Assembly (NCBI GenBank): GCA_963697805.1
Contig: CAVOPB010000001.1
Span: 248,001-312,000, forward strand
From: VRUE01 sp963697805
GTDB taxonomy: Bacteria; Actinomycetota; Thermoleophilia; Solirubrobacterales; 70-9
Direction of reading: 5' to 3'
Length of the DNA stretch: 64,000 nucleotides
Positions 1-8,114 of this stretch are shown piece by piece (positions within the stretch are counted from its first letter, which is position 1; every line of letters starts with the position of its first letter). The notes under the pieces are model-generated. The model was not told where the DNA came from. It saw only the letters and a list, made by a program, of their open reading frames with translations, and did not search any database. The position numbers and the translations under genes are program-made.

Positions 1-1
1 G

Positions 2-1060
2 TGGATCCTGATCGTCGGCTTGATCACATGGTCGCTCGGGGCTGTCTACTACCCCGACCAGGTGGACGGCATCGCTCCCCTCGCGGCCTACGGCCTGGGC
101 CTGCTGAGCGCCCTGCTGCTCTTCGCCAGCATCCTCTTGCATGAGCTCGGCCACTCACTGGTGGCTCGGCGCAACGGAGTCGAAATCGAGGAGATCGACC
201 TCTGGCTGCTGGGCGGGGTGGCACGGATGGCCGGCTACCCGAAGACGGCGGGTGCGGAGCTGCGCTTCGCGATCGCCGGCCCGGCGGTGACGGTTGCAAT
301 AGCGGCCAGCTTTTCCGCGATTGCCGTAGCGCTGCCCGCCTCGGCTCCCGCGGCGCTGCGGGCGATAATCGAGTATCAGGCGTTCGTCAATCTGGCGATC
401 CTCGGCTTCAATCTCCTCCCCGCCTTTCCTCTCGACGGTGGTCGCGTCGCCCGGGCTCTGATCTGGTGGCGAACCGGCGACATCACCAGGGCGACTGAAA
501 TCGCCTCCTCGATTGGCCGGGGCTTCGGCTACGCCATGGTCGCTCTCGGCCTTCTCGGCGCAGTCGCGGGCGCCTTCGGCGGCATCTGGTTGGCGGCGAT
601 CGGCTTCTTCGTGATCGTCGCCGCCCGCGCCGAGGAGAGCGGCCTGCGCGTCCGGGTTGCCTTGACGGGCCGCGAGGCGGGTCGGCTCATGTCTTCGCCC
701 GCCGTCACGATTCCGGCCGGCGCCAGTATCGAGGCGGTCGAGCAGTACTTGGTCCGCTATGGCTACTCGGCGTTCCCGGTCATGGACGGTACTCACCCCG
801 CCGGCCTGCTCGATCGTCGGGCAGTGGGACGGGTGCCTGCGGCCAGGCGCGCCGAAACCACAGCGGGCGAAATCGCAATCGACGATCCATCTCTGGTGAT
901 CGACGAGCATCTCGATGTTGCCGAGCTTCTGGAGCGCCCCGCATTTCAGCGCGTCGGACGGGCAATCGTCCTCGCCCCGGGAGGGGAGGTGGGCATAGTC
1001 TCGATCTCCGACGTCAATCAGGTCATGCGAGCCCTTGACCTCGCCGCAGCGGCCACATGA
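2..1060 (+). CDS. Site-2 protease family (M50) zinc metalloprotease with CBS domains, 5' truncated by window edge
   Basis: Intramembrane zinc protease. The reading frame is open to base 2 and already encodes a hydrophobic helix (WILIVG...), so the true start lies upstream of the window. The TTG at 20 is only the first start inside it. The zinc motif HELGH is encoded at 140-154. The second metal-site motif, NLLPAFPLDGGR, lies around 410-445. About six hydrophobic segments surround these motifs, and the last ~120 residues (about 690-1050) look like a pair of CBS domains, which usually sense adenine nucleotides. This layout matches the Rip3/Rv2625c type of M50 protease, which in mycobacteria belongs to the DosR dormancy regulon. 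The stress-gene neighbours here fit that role. The substrate is unknown. Confidence 0.88.
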   Translation, partial: WILIVGLITWSLGAVYYPDQVDGIAPLAAYGLGLLSALLLFASILLHELGHSLVARRNGVEIEEIDLWLLGGVARMAGYPKTAGAELRFAIAGPAVTVAIAASFSAIAVALPASAPAALRAIIEYQAFVNLAILGFNLLPAFPLDGGRVARALIWWRTGDITRATEIASSIGRGFGYAMVALGLLGAVAGAFGGIWLAAIGFFVIVAARAEESGLRVRVALTGREAGRLMSSPAVTIPAGASIEAVEQYLVRYGYSAFPVMDGTHPAGLLDRRAVGRVPAARRAETTAGEIAIDDPSLVIDEHLDVAELLERPAFQRVGRAIVLAPGGEVGIVSISDVNQVMRALDLAAAAT

Positions 1061-1104
1061 TCGACACACACAATCCAATGCGAAACCAATAGGAGGAGGT
1101 TCCG

Positions 1105-1257
1105 ATGGCTGACGAGAGACTGAAAATCGAATTGTCGAAAGCGGACGCCGAGGTACTGCTGGGAGTGCTGTCGTCCGAGCGCTACAACGCGGAGGTCGAG
1201 GCGGTCTGTGATGCCGTCCGCAGGCAAATCGACGAGAGGCTGGCCGAGATGGGGTGA
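1105..1257 (+). CDS. Small acidic protein of unknown function (50 aa)
   Basis: A 50-codon reading frame, MADERLKIEL...RLAEMG, starts at an ATG placed 5 nt after a very strong Shine-Dalgarno sequence (AGGAGGAGG at 1091-1099). It follows the M50 protease by 44 nt on the same strand, so the two are probably co-transcribed. It is rich in Glu, Asp, Leu and Arg, has no membrane segment, and is probably helical. It contains one cysteine. I recognise no family. The strong ribosome site and the codon choice are the main support that it is real. A small partner or regulator of the protease is possible but is only a guess. Confidence 0.6.
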   Translation: MADERLKIELSKADAEVLLGVLSSERYNAEVEAVCDAVRRQIDERLAEMG

Positions 1258-1349
1258 TTGGGCGCGTCACATCGGCTCACGTACCAGAGAACGCCGGTGC
1301 AGCCGGGGTCAGCGAGCCTCCTTGCGAAGCTCGGATGCAATCGCCCCGG

Positions 1350-3905
1350 TCAGTATCGAGCTCTCCCCCCTGCCCTGCGCTCCCATGCCTTGAGAATCTC
1401 CGTCGCGACCAGCGGCACGGTGGCCAGAGCAAGGGCGGCGGCGAACTGGCCGGGGCTGAGCGGAACGGTTGAGAAGGCCTCGCGCAGCGGCGGCAGCGCC
1501 AGCGCGGCCGCCGCGATCAGGGCGGAGATCACCACCGCCGCGTTCAACGACCGGTTTGCGCTCGCGCGGAGGAAGAGGCCGTCGCTGCGGACTGCATAGA
1601 CGTAACCGAGCTGGGCGAAGACAACGGTGGTGAAGGCCATCGTCTGGGCCGTCGCGGTCCCATCGGCATCGCCGATCAGGAAGGCGACGAAGGCGGCCGT
1701 GCCGGTGGCGATACCGCCCACCGCCAACCGCCAGCGGAGGGGGCCGAGCATGTCTTCGGCGGGATCGCGCGGCGGTCGGCGCATGGTCTCGCGGTCCGCC
1801 GGATCGACCCCGAGGGCGACCGCCGGCAGGCCGTCCGTGAGCAGGTTGACCAACAGGATCTGGGCGACGGTCAAAGGGGCGCCCAGCCCCGGCAGTACGG
1901 CGAGCGCAAAGAGCAGCACCTCGCCTGCGTTGGCTGCAAGCAGGAAGTTGACGAAGTGGACGATGTTGGCGTAGATCCGGCGTCCTCCCTCGACCGCCGC
2001 GACCAGCGTCGGGAAGCTGTTGTCCGTGAGGACCAGCTCGGCGGCGTCGATCGCCGCGTCGCTTCCGCCCCGGCCCATCGCCACGCCGATGTCCGCTGCC
2101 GCCAAGGCGAGCGCGTCGTTGACGCCATCGCCGGTCATCGCCACCACTTGACCGTCCTCCTGAAGCGCGGCGACCACCCGCGACTTGTGCTCGGGCCCGA
2201 CGCGGGCGAGCACGTCGATCTCGCCGATCCGCTCGCGCAGCTCGGCGTCATCGATCCGGTCGAGCTCTGCGCCGGTGACGACAAAGGGTCGGGACCCTGA
2301 AGCGATCCCGCATGCGCGGGCGACCGCTATGGCGGTGTTGGGATGGTCGCCGGTGATCATGATCGTGCGGATGCCGGCGAGGCGGGCGATTTCGACGCTC
2401 TTGCGAGCACCCTCACGAACCGGGTCGACCAGCCCGATCAGACCGAGCGGTTCGAGCTCCTCCTCGGGGTTGACCCGCTCCGGAATGTGGCGTCGCCGGG
2501 CCACCATCAGCACGCGGTTCCCGTCGCTTGCCCAATTCCGCGCCTCCCGCTCCAGCCCGTCCACCGGCAAAGGCTCGGCGAGTCGCGGGAAGAGCACCTC
2601 CGGCGCGCCCTTCACATAGGCGATCCGACCCTCGTCACCGTCGGCGACAACAACGCTCATCATCTTGCGCTCGGAATCGAACGGCTCGCCGCCGACGACC
2701 CTCTTGCCCCGCAACAGCTCGGCCCGTCGCAAGTCCCTCTCATTGGCCGCCGCGACGATCGCGGCCTCGCTTGGATCGTGGCTGTCCTCTGAGGCGATCA
2801 CGGCTCCACGCAGCAGCTCGTCCTCGCTGGCGCCGTCGGCCGCCAGTAGTCGCGCCACCGTCATGCGGTTGGTGGTCAGGGTGCCCGTCTTGTCGGTGCA
2901 GATCACTGTCGTCGAGCCGAGGGTCTCGACGGCTCGCAGGCGGCGGACGATCGCCCCGCGCTCGGCGAGCCGGCGCATCCCCAGGGCGAGGGTGATCGTG
3001 ACGACGGCGACCAGCCCCTCGGGGACCGCGGCCACCGCCAGCGCGATGCCGACCTCGAGGCTCGCCCCCAGGGATTCGCCATGCGCCCACGAGAGCGTGG
3101 CCAAGGCGAGGCAGATCACGATCGCCGCCCTGAGCAGCTGGCCGGCGAGACGGTCGAGCCGCCGCTCAAGCGGCGTGGCCGGAGGCTGTCGTAGGACCCC
3201 GGCCGCGATCCTCCCCAGCTCGGTGCCGGTCCCGGTCGCCGTGACGAGGACGCGGGCGCGGCCCCGCGTCACGGTAGTCCCGCAGAGCACGGCGGTCGAC
3301 CGCTCAGAGAGGATCGCCTCCGCCGGAGCGGGCGGTTCGGCTCGCTTGCCGACCGGCGCCGACTCCCCCGTCATCGAGGACTCATCCATCTCCAGCCTCG
3401 TCGCCTCAAGCAACCGTCCGTCGGCGGGGACGCGGTCACCCGCAGCAAGCAGAACGACGTCGCCGGGCACCAGCCCAGCGGCATGGATCTCCTCGATCGA
3501 GCCTTCGCGGATGATGACGGCGTGCGGCGAGAGCAGGGTTCGCACTGCCCGCGCCGCCCGCTCCGCACGCCCCTCCTGGACGACGCCCAGGGCGGCGTTG
3601 AGAACCACGATCGCCGCGATCACGGCAGTGTCGATCCACTCGCCGAGCAGCGCGGACACGGCTGCGGCCGCGAGCAAAAGCAGGACGAGCGCGTCGCGAA
3701 ACTGAGCGGCGACCAGCGCCATTGCGCTTGTCGGCTCCTGCTCGGGAAGCGAGTTGGACCCATAGCGGGCCTGCCTTTCCGCGGCAACCACGGCAGCGAG
3801 GCCGCGGGCGGCATCGGTGCCGAACCGCGCCACCGCATCCTTCGCGGAGACAGCGTGGATAGGGTCGGGTCGAGTCGATTGTCTCAACGCCGGCAGGACG
3901 AGCAT
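1350..3905 (-). CDS. P2-type cation-translocating ATPase (Ca2+/Mg2+-type, CtpF-like)
   Basis: ATP-driven cation pump of about 851 residues. In order it shows an N-terminal cation-ATPase domain (HAVSAKDAV...YGSNSLPEQ), an actuator domain with TGES, TM4 with PEGL, the phosphorylation site DKTGTLT (Asp near residue 338), the hinge MTGDGVNDA and a C-terminal group of membrane helices. PEGL is typical of P2-type Ca2+-like pumps rather than heavy-metal P1B pumps, and there is no metal-binding domain. The hinge reads DALAL where the family normally has DAPAL, a Pro-to-Leu change. ATG 3903-3905 is used here; a TTG at 3912-3914 and a GTG at 3831-3833 are alternatives. The gene is divergent from the DUF2267-UspA pair. 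CtpF is a DosR-regulon member in mycobacteria. The transported ion cannot be fixed from sequence. Confidence 0.93.
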   Translation of the reverse strand: MLVLPALRQSTRPDPIHAVSAKDAVARFGTDAARGLAAVVAAERQARYGSNSLPEQEPTSAMALVAAQFRDALVLLLLAAAAVSALLGEWIDTAVIAAIVVLNAALGVVQEGRAERAARAVRTLLSPHAVIIREGSIEEIHAAGLVPGDVVLLAAGDRVPADGRLLEATRLEMDESSMTGESAPVGKRAEPPAPAEAILSERSTAVLCGTTVTRGRARVLVTATGTGTELGRIAAGVLRQPPATPLERRLDRLAGQLLRAAIVICLALATLSWAHGESLGASLEVGIALAVAAVPEGLVAVVTITLALGMRRLAERGAIVRRLRAVETLGSTTVICTDKTGTLTTNRMTVARLLAADGASEDELLRGAVIASEDSHDPSEAAIVAAANERDLRRAELLRGKRVVGGEPFDSERKMMSVVVADGDEGRIAYVKGAPEVLFPRLAEPLPVDGLEREARNWASDGNRVLMVARRRHIPERVNPEEELEPLGLIGLVDPVREGARKSVEIARLAGIRTIMITGDHPNTAIAVARACGIASGSRPFVVTGAELDRIDDAELRERIGEIDVLARVGPEHKSRVVAALQEDGQVVAMTGDGVNDALALAAADIGVAMGRGGSDAAIDAAELVLTDNSFPTLVAAVEGGRRIYANIVHFVNFLLAANAGEVLLFALAVLPGLGAPLTVAQILLVNLLTDGLPAVALGVDPADRETMRRPPRDPAEDMLGPLRWRLAVGGIATGTAAFVAFLIGDADGTATAQTMAFTTVVFAQLGYVYAVRSDGLFLRASANRSLNAAVVISALIAAAALALPPLREAFSTVPLSPGQFAAALALATVPLVATEILKAWERRAGGRARY

Positions 3906-3921
3906 CGGGGACAATCCGCTT
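3903..3921 (-). promoter_or_regulatory. Possible operator, weaker match to the shared 19-bp motif (site 0)
   Basis: Read on the minus strand this is AAGCGGATTGTCCCCGATG. It matches the strongly conserved CCCCGATG end and the GG at positions 5-6 of the motif seen at six other sites, but not the centre. It lies 5 nt from site 1 in divergent orientation. A -10-like GACAAT follows 19 nt downstream (3878-3883). It overlaps the ATG chosen for the ATPase, so if it is a promoter element the ATPase would have to start further in, for example at GTG 3833. Confidence 0.35.
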
Positions 3922-3926
3922 CAATC

Positions 3927-3945
3927 CTTCGGCTTTCCACCGATG
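3927..3945 (+). promoter_or_regulatory. Shared 19-bp operator, site 1, upstream of DUF2267-UspA
   Basis: CTTCGGCTTTCCACCGATG. Exactly 20 nt separate its last base from a -10-like hexamer TACCTT (3966-3971), and the DUF2267 gene starts at 3978. The same motif with the same 20-nt spacing recurs at 7997, 8022, 11266, 11291 and 22115. The position, centred near -50 to -45, is typical of an activator that replaces a poor -35 element. Confidence 0.7.
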
Positions 3946-3977
3946 CCGATTGAACCAGTCCCTTCTACCTTGTGCCC

Positions 3978-4397
3978 ATGTCCGAGCCGAGCATCATCGA
4001 GCGCAACGTAGAGAAGGCTCACATCTGGCTGGACGAAGTCGCCGGGCAGTTGGGCACCGACGATCACCGCCAGGCCTACAAGGTCCTGCGCGCCTACCTC
4101 CATGCGCTGCGCGATCGCCTCACCGTCGACGAGTCGGCCCAGCTCGCGGCCCAGCTTCCCGACCTAATCCGAGGCATCTACTACGAGGGCTGGAAGCCCA
4201 GCGTGACCCCGGTCAAATACCACGGATTCACCGATTTCCTCGACCGCGTGGCGGCCGATGCCGAACTCGACGGTGAGACCGCTGCCTCCTACGCCGTTGG
4301 CGCGGCGGCCGAAGTCCTACGTCGTCATGTCTCTGCAGGCGAGCTCGATGACGTCCGCGCGCAGCTACCCGAGGACCTGCTTCCGATCCTGGGTTGA
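3978..4397 (+). CDS. DUF2267 domain protein
   Basis: A 139-residue soluble protein that matches the DUF2267 pattern: two similar helical halves, each with a W/Y-rich turn (GIYYEGWKP; HGFTDFLDRV) and an LPEDLLPILG ending. The molecular function of the family is not established. It starts at ATG 3978 just after the operator-linked -10 box; a GTG at 3972 is a poorer alternative. The downstream UspA frame begins within or right after its end, so the two are probably one transcript. DUF2267 proteins commonly sit beside universal stress proteins, which agrees with this setting. Confidence 0.82.
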   Translation: MSEPSIIERNVEKAHIWLDEVAGQLGTDDHRQAYKVLRAYLHALRDRLTVDESAQLAAQLPDLIRGIYYEGWKPSVTPVKYHGFTDFLDRVAADAELDGETAASYAVGAAAEVLRRHVSAGELDDVRAQLPEDLLPILG

Positions 4398-4465
4398 GCG
4401 GCGGGATGCCGAGCCGTGCGCAGTCAGGGAGGGCCGTTGGGAGAAACGTCGACACGACGCTCTCG

Positions 4466-5329
4466 ATGCGCTCGACACAAATCCATCGGCCTCCCCCGAA
4501 GGGATCGCCGCCATTCGACGACGTCCTGTGTGCCGTCGACGGCAGTCGCGGAAGCAGCGTCGCGGTTCAACAGGCAATCGCCCTCTGCAACTCGGGCGCG
4601 ACCCTTCACCTAATCGCCGTTTGCCATGAACTCCGTTCGGGGCGTCATGTCCAGGTCGATCTGAGCGAAAGTCGAGCGCGCGAGGCCCTCGATAAGGCCA
4701 CATACGCTGCTCGGCATGTCGGCGTCGAGGCATCCGTCGAGCTACTGCATGGAGCGCCGACGAGCGACCTGCTGCTTGCCGAGGCCGCCGAGCACGACCT
4801 GCTCGTAGTCGGCTGTCATGGCGGCTCGCGACTCGGGGGCATCATGCTCGGCAGCACTGCAACCCAGGTCGCCCACCGCGCCGAGCGTCCCGCACTGATC
4901 GCGCGGCGTACTATCGACGGCAGCGATTTCCCGCAGAGCCTCCTCTTGGCTACCGATGGCTCACCAGGCTCATGGGCGGCAGCGAGGATTGCCACTCGCC
5001 TCTCACAGGTTCATGGCTCCGAGCTTCGCCTCGTATACGTCCCGGACGGGACGCATCCTGAGCGCTATCGCGAGGTCTTAAAGCAGCTAACGGTGATCGA
5101 GAAGGCCACAGGGCTCTCTACGACGATGGTCAATAACCCTGGCCATGTCGCCGAGCGAATCGGCGAGGCGGCGCGGGCCGCCCAGTCCTCGTTGATCGTC
5201 ATCGGGCGGCGTGGCGTGGCCGGACTCAAAGCCCTTGGTAGCGTCAGCGAGCGAGTGGTGCATCGCGCATCGTGCTCCGTGCTTGCGGTCCCGGCGGGGA
5301 CCGGCACCGGCGAGGTTGAGGGTCAATAG
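4466..5329 (+). CDS. Universal stress protein, tandem UspA domains
   Basis: About 287 residues with two Usp domains. The first begins at FDDVLCAVDGS and ends with the ATP-binding pattern G-2X-G-9X-GS (GCHGGSRLGGIMLGS). The second begins at SLLLATDGSPGS and ends with GRRGVAGLKALGS, where the second spacing is 7 rather than 9 residues. Tandem Usp proteins bind ATP and act in persistence and hypoxia responses in actinobacteria. The frame is open upstream, with ATG 4406 and TTG 4394 possible. ATG 4466 leaves the shortest unstructured N-terminus and is preferred. It is co-oriented with the DUF2267 gene and convergent with the hydrolase fusion, with a 7-nt overlap at the 3' ends. Confidence 0.9.
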   Translation: MRSTQIHRPPPKGSPPFDDVLCAVDGSRGSSVAVQQAIALCNSGATLHLIAVCHELRSGRHVQVDLSESRAREALDKATYAARHVGVEASVELLHGAPTSDLLLAEAAEHDLLVVGCHGGSRLGGIMLGSTATQVAHRAERPALIARRTIDGSDFPQSLLLATDGSPGSWAAARIATRLSQVHGSELRLVYVPDGTHPERYREVLKQLTVIEKATGLSTTMVNNPGHVAERIGEAARAAQSSLIVIGRRGVAGLKALGSVSERVVHRASCSVLAVPAGTGTGEVEGQ

Positions 5330-6651
5330 CGAGAGAACCAAGCCGCGGCCAGCTCGGCGACCCGCTCCAGCGCTCCCGCCTCTTCAAACAGGTGGGTGGC
5401 GCCGGGGACGATGGCGACCTCGTGCTCGCAGCGAAGCAACCTCGCCGCCTGCTCGTTTAGCTCCAACACCTGCCAGTCGGCGCCGCCAACGATCAGCAGG
5501 GTCGGCGAAGCGACATCTTCGAGGCTCTCGGCCGCGAGGTCGGGACGCCCCCCGCGAGAGACCACCGCTCTTATCTCGTCGCCGAGATCAGCCGCAGCGC
5601 GGAGCGCCGCGGCCGCGCCGGTGGAGGCGCCAAAGTAGGAGATCGGCAGCCGCTTCAACTCCTCCTCGCCTTTCGCCCAGGCGGTGACAGCCAGCAGGCG
5701 TTCGGCGAGTAGGACGATGTCGAATACATTGGCTCGGTCGAGTTCCTCCTCGGTGGTGAGTAGATCGAAGAGCAGCGTGGCGAAGCCGGCCTCGTTCAGC
5801 GCCTCGGCGACTTGGCGATTACGGGGACTGAGCCGGCTGGAGCCGCTGCCGTGGGCGAACATCACCAGGCCGGCCGCGGGCTCGGGCAGACGCAGGTCGC
5901 CTGCCAGCCCCAGGCCCGGAGCAAGCTCGATCTCGACCGCGTGCGCGGTCGGCGGCGGATCCGCTGGGGCCGGGGAATCCGCTGAGGCCGCAGCCTGACC
6001 GAGCACGCGGGCCGCCTCCAACAGCTCGATCACCTCCTCGTCCCCGACTTGCCCGAAGTCGATATAGAACTGACCGATGCCGAAGAAGCCGTGAGGCTGC
6101 TCGAGGCAGACGACCTCGTCGAACTCGCCACCGAGGCGCTCCTCTGTTCCCGGTGGAGCAACCGGTACGGCGAGTATCACTCTGGCGGCGCCACGGAATT
6201 TCAGCGCCCGTCCGGCGGCGACGGCGGTGCCACCCGTGGCGATTCCGTCGTCGACCAGAATCACGGTGCGCCCCTCGACTGGGTGGGGCTCCTCGTTGTC
6301 GCGGTAGAGCCGCTGCCGTCGCTCCAGCTCCGCCGACTCCTGAGCCACGATGGCGTCCAGCTCCTCGTCGGAAACTCCGATCAGCTCGACGTCTGCCCGG
6401 CGGATCAAGCGGACGCCGCCCTCGGCGATCGCGCCAATTCCGTACTCGGGGTTGAACGGCGCTCCGAGCTTGCGCACGAGCAGGATGTCGAGTGGGGCGA
6501 TGAGAGCCTTCGCGACCTCGAAGCCGACCGGGACGCCGCCGCGCGGCAGAGCAACTACAAGTGGCTCCTCCTCACCGAAGGGCTCCAACGCCTCGGCGAG
6601 ACGACGCCCAGCCTCTTTGCGATCCATGAAGAGGGCGAGACGATTGGGCAT
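5323..6651 (-). CDS. Phosphoribosyltransferase fused to an alpha/beta (dienelactone-hydrolase-like) hydrolase
   Basis: A two-domain enzyme of about 442 residues. Residues 1-225 form a type I phosphoribosyltransferase with the PRPP loop VILVDDGIATGG (130-141). Residues 245-442 form an alpha/beta hydrolase with nucleophile motif GASTG (Ser343), an acid in GGAD (Asp392) and a histidine in GATH (His420). The same fusion is known as Rv0571c in the mycobacterial DosR regulon; its substrate is not known. It lies 10 nt downstream of a PRPP synthetase gene on the same strand, so substrate supply and use appear coupled. ATG 6651 is chosen because the longer frame, up to 6687, would overlap the upstream gene. 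The acceptor base and the ester substrate cannot be read from sequence. Confidence 0.9.
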   Translation of the reverse strand: MPNRLALFMDRKEAGRRLAEALEPFGEEEPLVVALPRGGVPVGFEVAKALIAPLDILLVRKLGAPFNPEYGIGAIAEGGVRLIRRADVELIGVSDEELDAIVAQESAELERRQRLYRDNEEPHPVEGRTVILVDDGIATGGTAVAAGRALKFRGAARVILAVPVAPPGTEERLGGEFDEVVCLEQPHGFFGIGQFYIDFGQVGDEEVIELLEAARVLGQAAASADSPAPADPPPTAHAVEIELAPGLGLAGDLRLPEPAAGLVMFAHGSGSSRLSPRNRQVAEALNEAGFATLLFDLLTTEEELDRANVFDIVLLAERLLAVTAWAKGEEELKRLPISYFGASTGAAAALRAAADLGDEIRAVVSRGGRPDLAAESLEDVASPTLLIVGGADWQVLELNEQAARLLRCEHEVAIVPGATHLFEEAGALERVAELAAAWFSRY

Positions 6652-6661
6652 TTGGACCAAC

Positions 6662-7579
6662 TTAGGAGGTGTAGGCCGCCGCCACAAGCGCCTGCTCGAT
6701 GAGAGGGCCTACCGAGAGGACCCGCACGGGCTCCGAGACGTGCCTGGCAGAAGGGATGCTGTTCGTGACGTAGAGACCAGCAACGAGAGGAAGCAGCTCT
6801 TCCCATCGCTCTCCGGTGAAGAGTCCGTGAGTCACCATCACAGTCACGTCTTCCACGTCTCTCTGCTTCAGCTCGTGACAGCAGGAGACGAGCGTACCGC
6901 CGGTGTCGAGGATGTCGTCGACGACAACCGCCCGGCGCCCGAGCTCGCCGACCAGCTCGCGGTGGACGACTCCCGTTGCGGTCCGCTCCTTTCTCAGATA
7001 GACGATTGGCTTGGCAATTCCGACCGCCTCCACCAGCGCCCGGCTGCGCTCAATCGCACCCTCGTCGGGGGCAACGATCGTGGCGTCGAGGAGCCCTGAA
7101 CGCTCCAGCTCGGCGGCGAACAGCTCGGCTGGTGAGAGCGAGGTGACGGGCATCTGCAACAACTCGGCGGCGCGGCGGCTGTGGATGTCAATCGTGACCA
7201 ACTCGTCCACGCCGCTGGCACGCAGGATCTCCCCCACCCAAGCGATCCCCAACCCCTTTCCCGGCTCCTCCTTGTCCTGGCGCGCATAGGCGAGGTAGGG
7301 CAGCAGCGCGACGACCCGAGCTGCGCCCCGGCGCTTCAGGGTGTCCGCCGCCAGCGCAAGGGCGAGCATCTGCCCGTCGGGTGGCGCAATCGAGCCAAGA
7401 ACGACGCCGCACGCCCCATCTACGTCGCCTTCGACCGCAACCCAAAGCTCCTGGTTGGCGAACCGCTCGACCGCGAGGCTCCCACTCTCACCTGAAATCG
7501 CGGGTGGCAGCAACGCCTCAAAGCCGGGCAGAGCGAAGCGAACCAGGTGAGAGTGGGCGGTGGCGTATGGCTTTCCCAT
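6662..7579 (-). CDS. prs: Ribose-phosphate pyrophosphokinase (PRPP synthetase)
   Basis: Makes phosphoribosyl pyrophosphate from ribose 5-phosphate and ATP. At about 305 residues it has the two-domain PRPP synthetase fold, with YLAYARQDK (95-103), TIDIHS (129-134), the flexible catalytic loop RKERTATG (196-203) and the PRPP-binding motif VVVDDILDTGGT (218-229). It is more divergent than a housekeeping Prs, so it may be a second, specialised copy. The start at ATG 7579 gives the usual family length; the frame is open to 7690. It pairs with the downstream phosphoribosyltransferase fusion in an apparent two-gene operon. Confidence 0.9.
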   Translation of the reverse strand: MGKPYATAHSHLVRFALPGFEALLPPAISGESGSLAVERFANQELWVAVEGDVDGACGVVLGSIAPPDGQMLALALAADTLKRRGAARVVALLPYLAYARQDKEEPGKGLGIAWVGEILRASGVDELVTIDIHSRRAAELLQMPVTSLSPAELFAAELERSGLLDATIVAPDEGAIERSRALVEAVGIAKPIVYLRKERTATGVVHRELVGELGRRAVVVDDILDTGGTLVSCCHELKQRDVEDVTVMVTHGLFTGERWEELLPLVAGLYVTNSIPSARHVSEPVRVLSVGPLIEQALVAAAYTS

Positions 7580-7734
7580 GGTGTCGCAGACTCGGGCGAC
7601 GGCGCCGTGCAGAACCCCGTCGTACGGGAGTGCTATCGGTACTCGGCCGCGAGGCGAGGCGCAGTTTGACCCCTTTGCCCGTGGTGGCACGCTACCTACA
7701 GGGTGCAGACCGATCTCACTGACGGTAGGTCTCC

Positions 7735-7935
7735 TCAGTCGAGGACGAAGCTCACCTTGAGGTCCACCCGATAGCCGTTGACGGCGCTGTCCGCCACCAG
7801 CACCTTCTGCTCCTTGACCCAGGCGCCCTTGATGTTGTGGACAGTCTCCGATGCTTTCGCGATCCCCTGACTGATCGCATCCTCAAAGCTGCTGTCCGAC
7901 GTTGCGGTGATCTCGATGATCTTTGCCACTGCCAT
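7735..7935 (-). CDS. Dodecin family flavin-binding protein
   Basis: A 66-residue dodecin: MAVAKIIEITATS, then the helix FEDAISQGIAKASETV, then three strands ending VDLKVSFVLD. Dodecins assemble into hollow 12-mers that store and protect flavins (and CoA in some actinobacteria). The start is fixed by AGGAGGT (about 7941-7947) at good spacing from ATG 7935. Its promoter region holds operator site 2 with a -10-like GAGAAT 20 nt downstream, shared divergently with the UspA gene at 8115. Confidence 0.93.
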   Translation of the reverse strand: MAVAKIIEITATSDSSFEDAISQGIAKASETVHNIKGAWVKEQKVLVADSAVNGYRVDLKVSFVLD

Positions 7936-7996
7936 GCTCGACCTCCTAGCCGATTGTTTGCCGTCTGTCGATTCTCTGTTTAGAGGGCGGCCGAGT

Positions 7997-8015
7997 CATC
8001 GGGGTAATCCCCTGC
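7997..8015 (-). promoter_or_regulatory. Shared 19-bp operator, site 2, upstream of dodecin
   Basis: Minus strand GCAGGGGATTACCCCGATG. Its CCGATG end is 20 nt from a -10-like GAGAAT (7971-7976) that precedes the dodecin start. It forms a back-to-back pair with site 3, with a 6-nt gap (8016-8021), the same gap as between sites 4 and 5. Confidence 0.7.
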
Positions 8016-8021
8016 ACCTCA

Positions 8022-8040
8022 GTACGGCTTTCCACCGATG
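8022..8040 (+). promoter_or_regulatory. Shared 19-bp operator, site 3, upstream of UspA
   Basis: GTACGGCTTTCCACCGATG, nearly identical to site 1 over the last 15 bases. It is followed after exactly 20 nt by the -10-like TAGGTT (8061-8066), the same hexamer as at the WS/DGAT promoter. The UspA start lies at 8115. Confidence 0.72.
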
Positions 8041-8114
8041 ACAGTCGGGGCGACGGCACCTAGGTTCGACATCTCCGGGAGCTACGTCCCATCCCAAGAG
8101 ACGAAGAGGGAGCA

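Noticed and set aside
155..1270. Long minus-strand open frame opposite the M50 protease
   Set aside because: Shadow of the GC-rich plus-strand gene; composition Arg/His/Pro-rich, no ribosome site, no domain.
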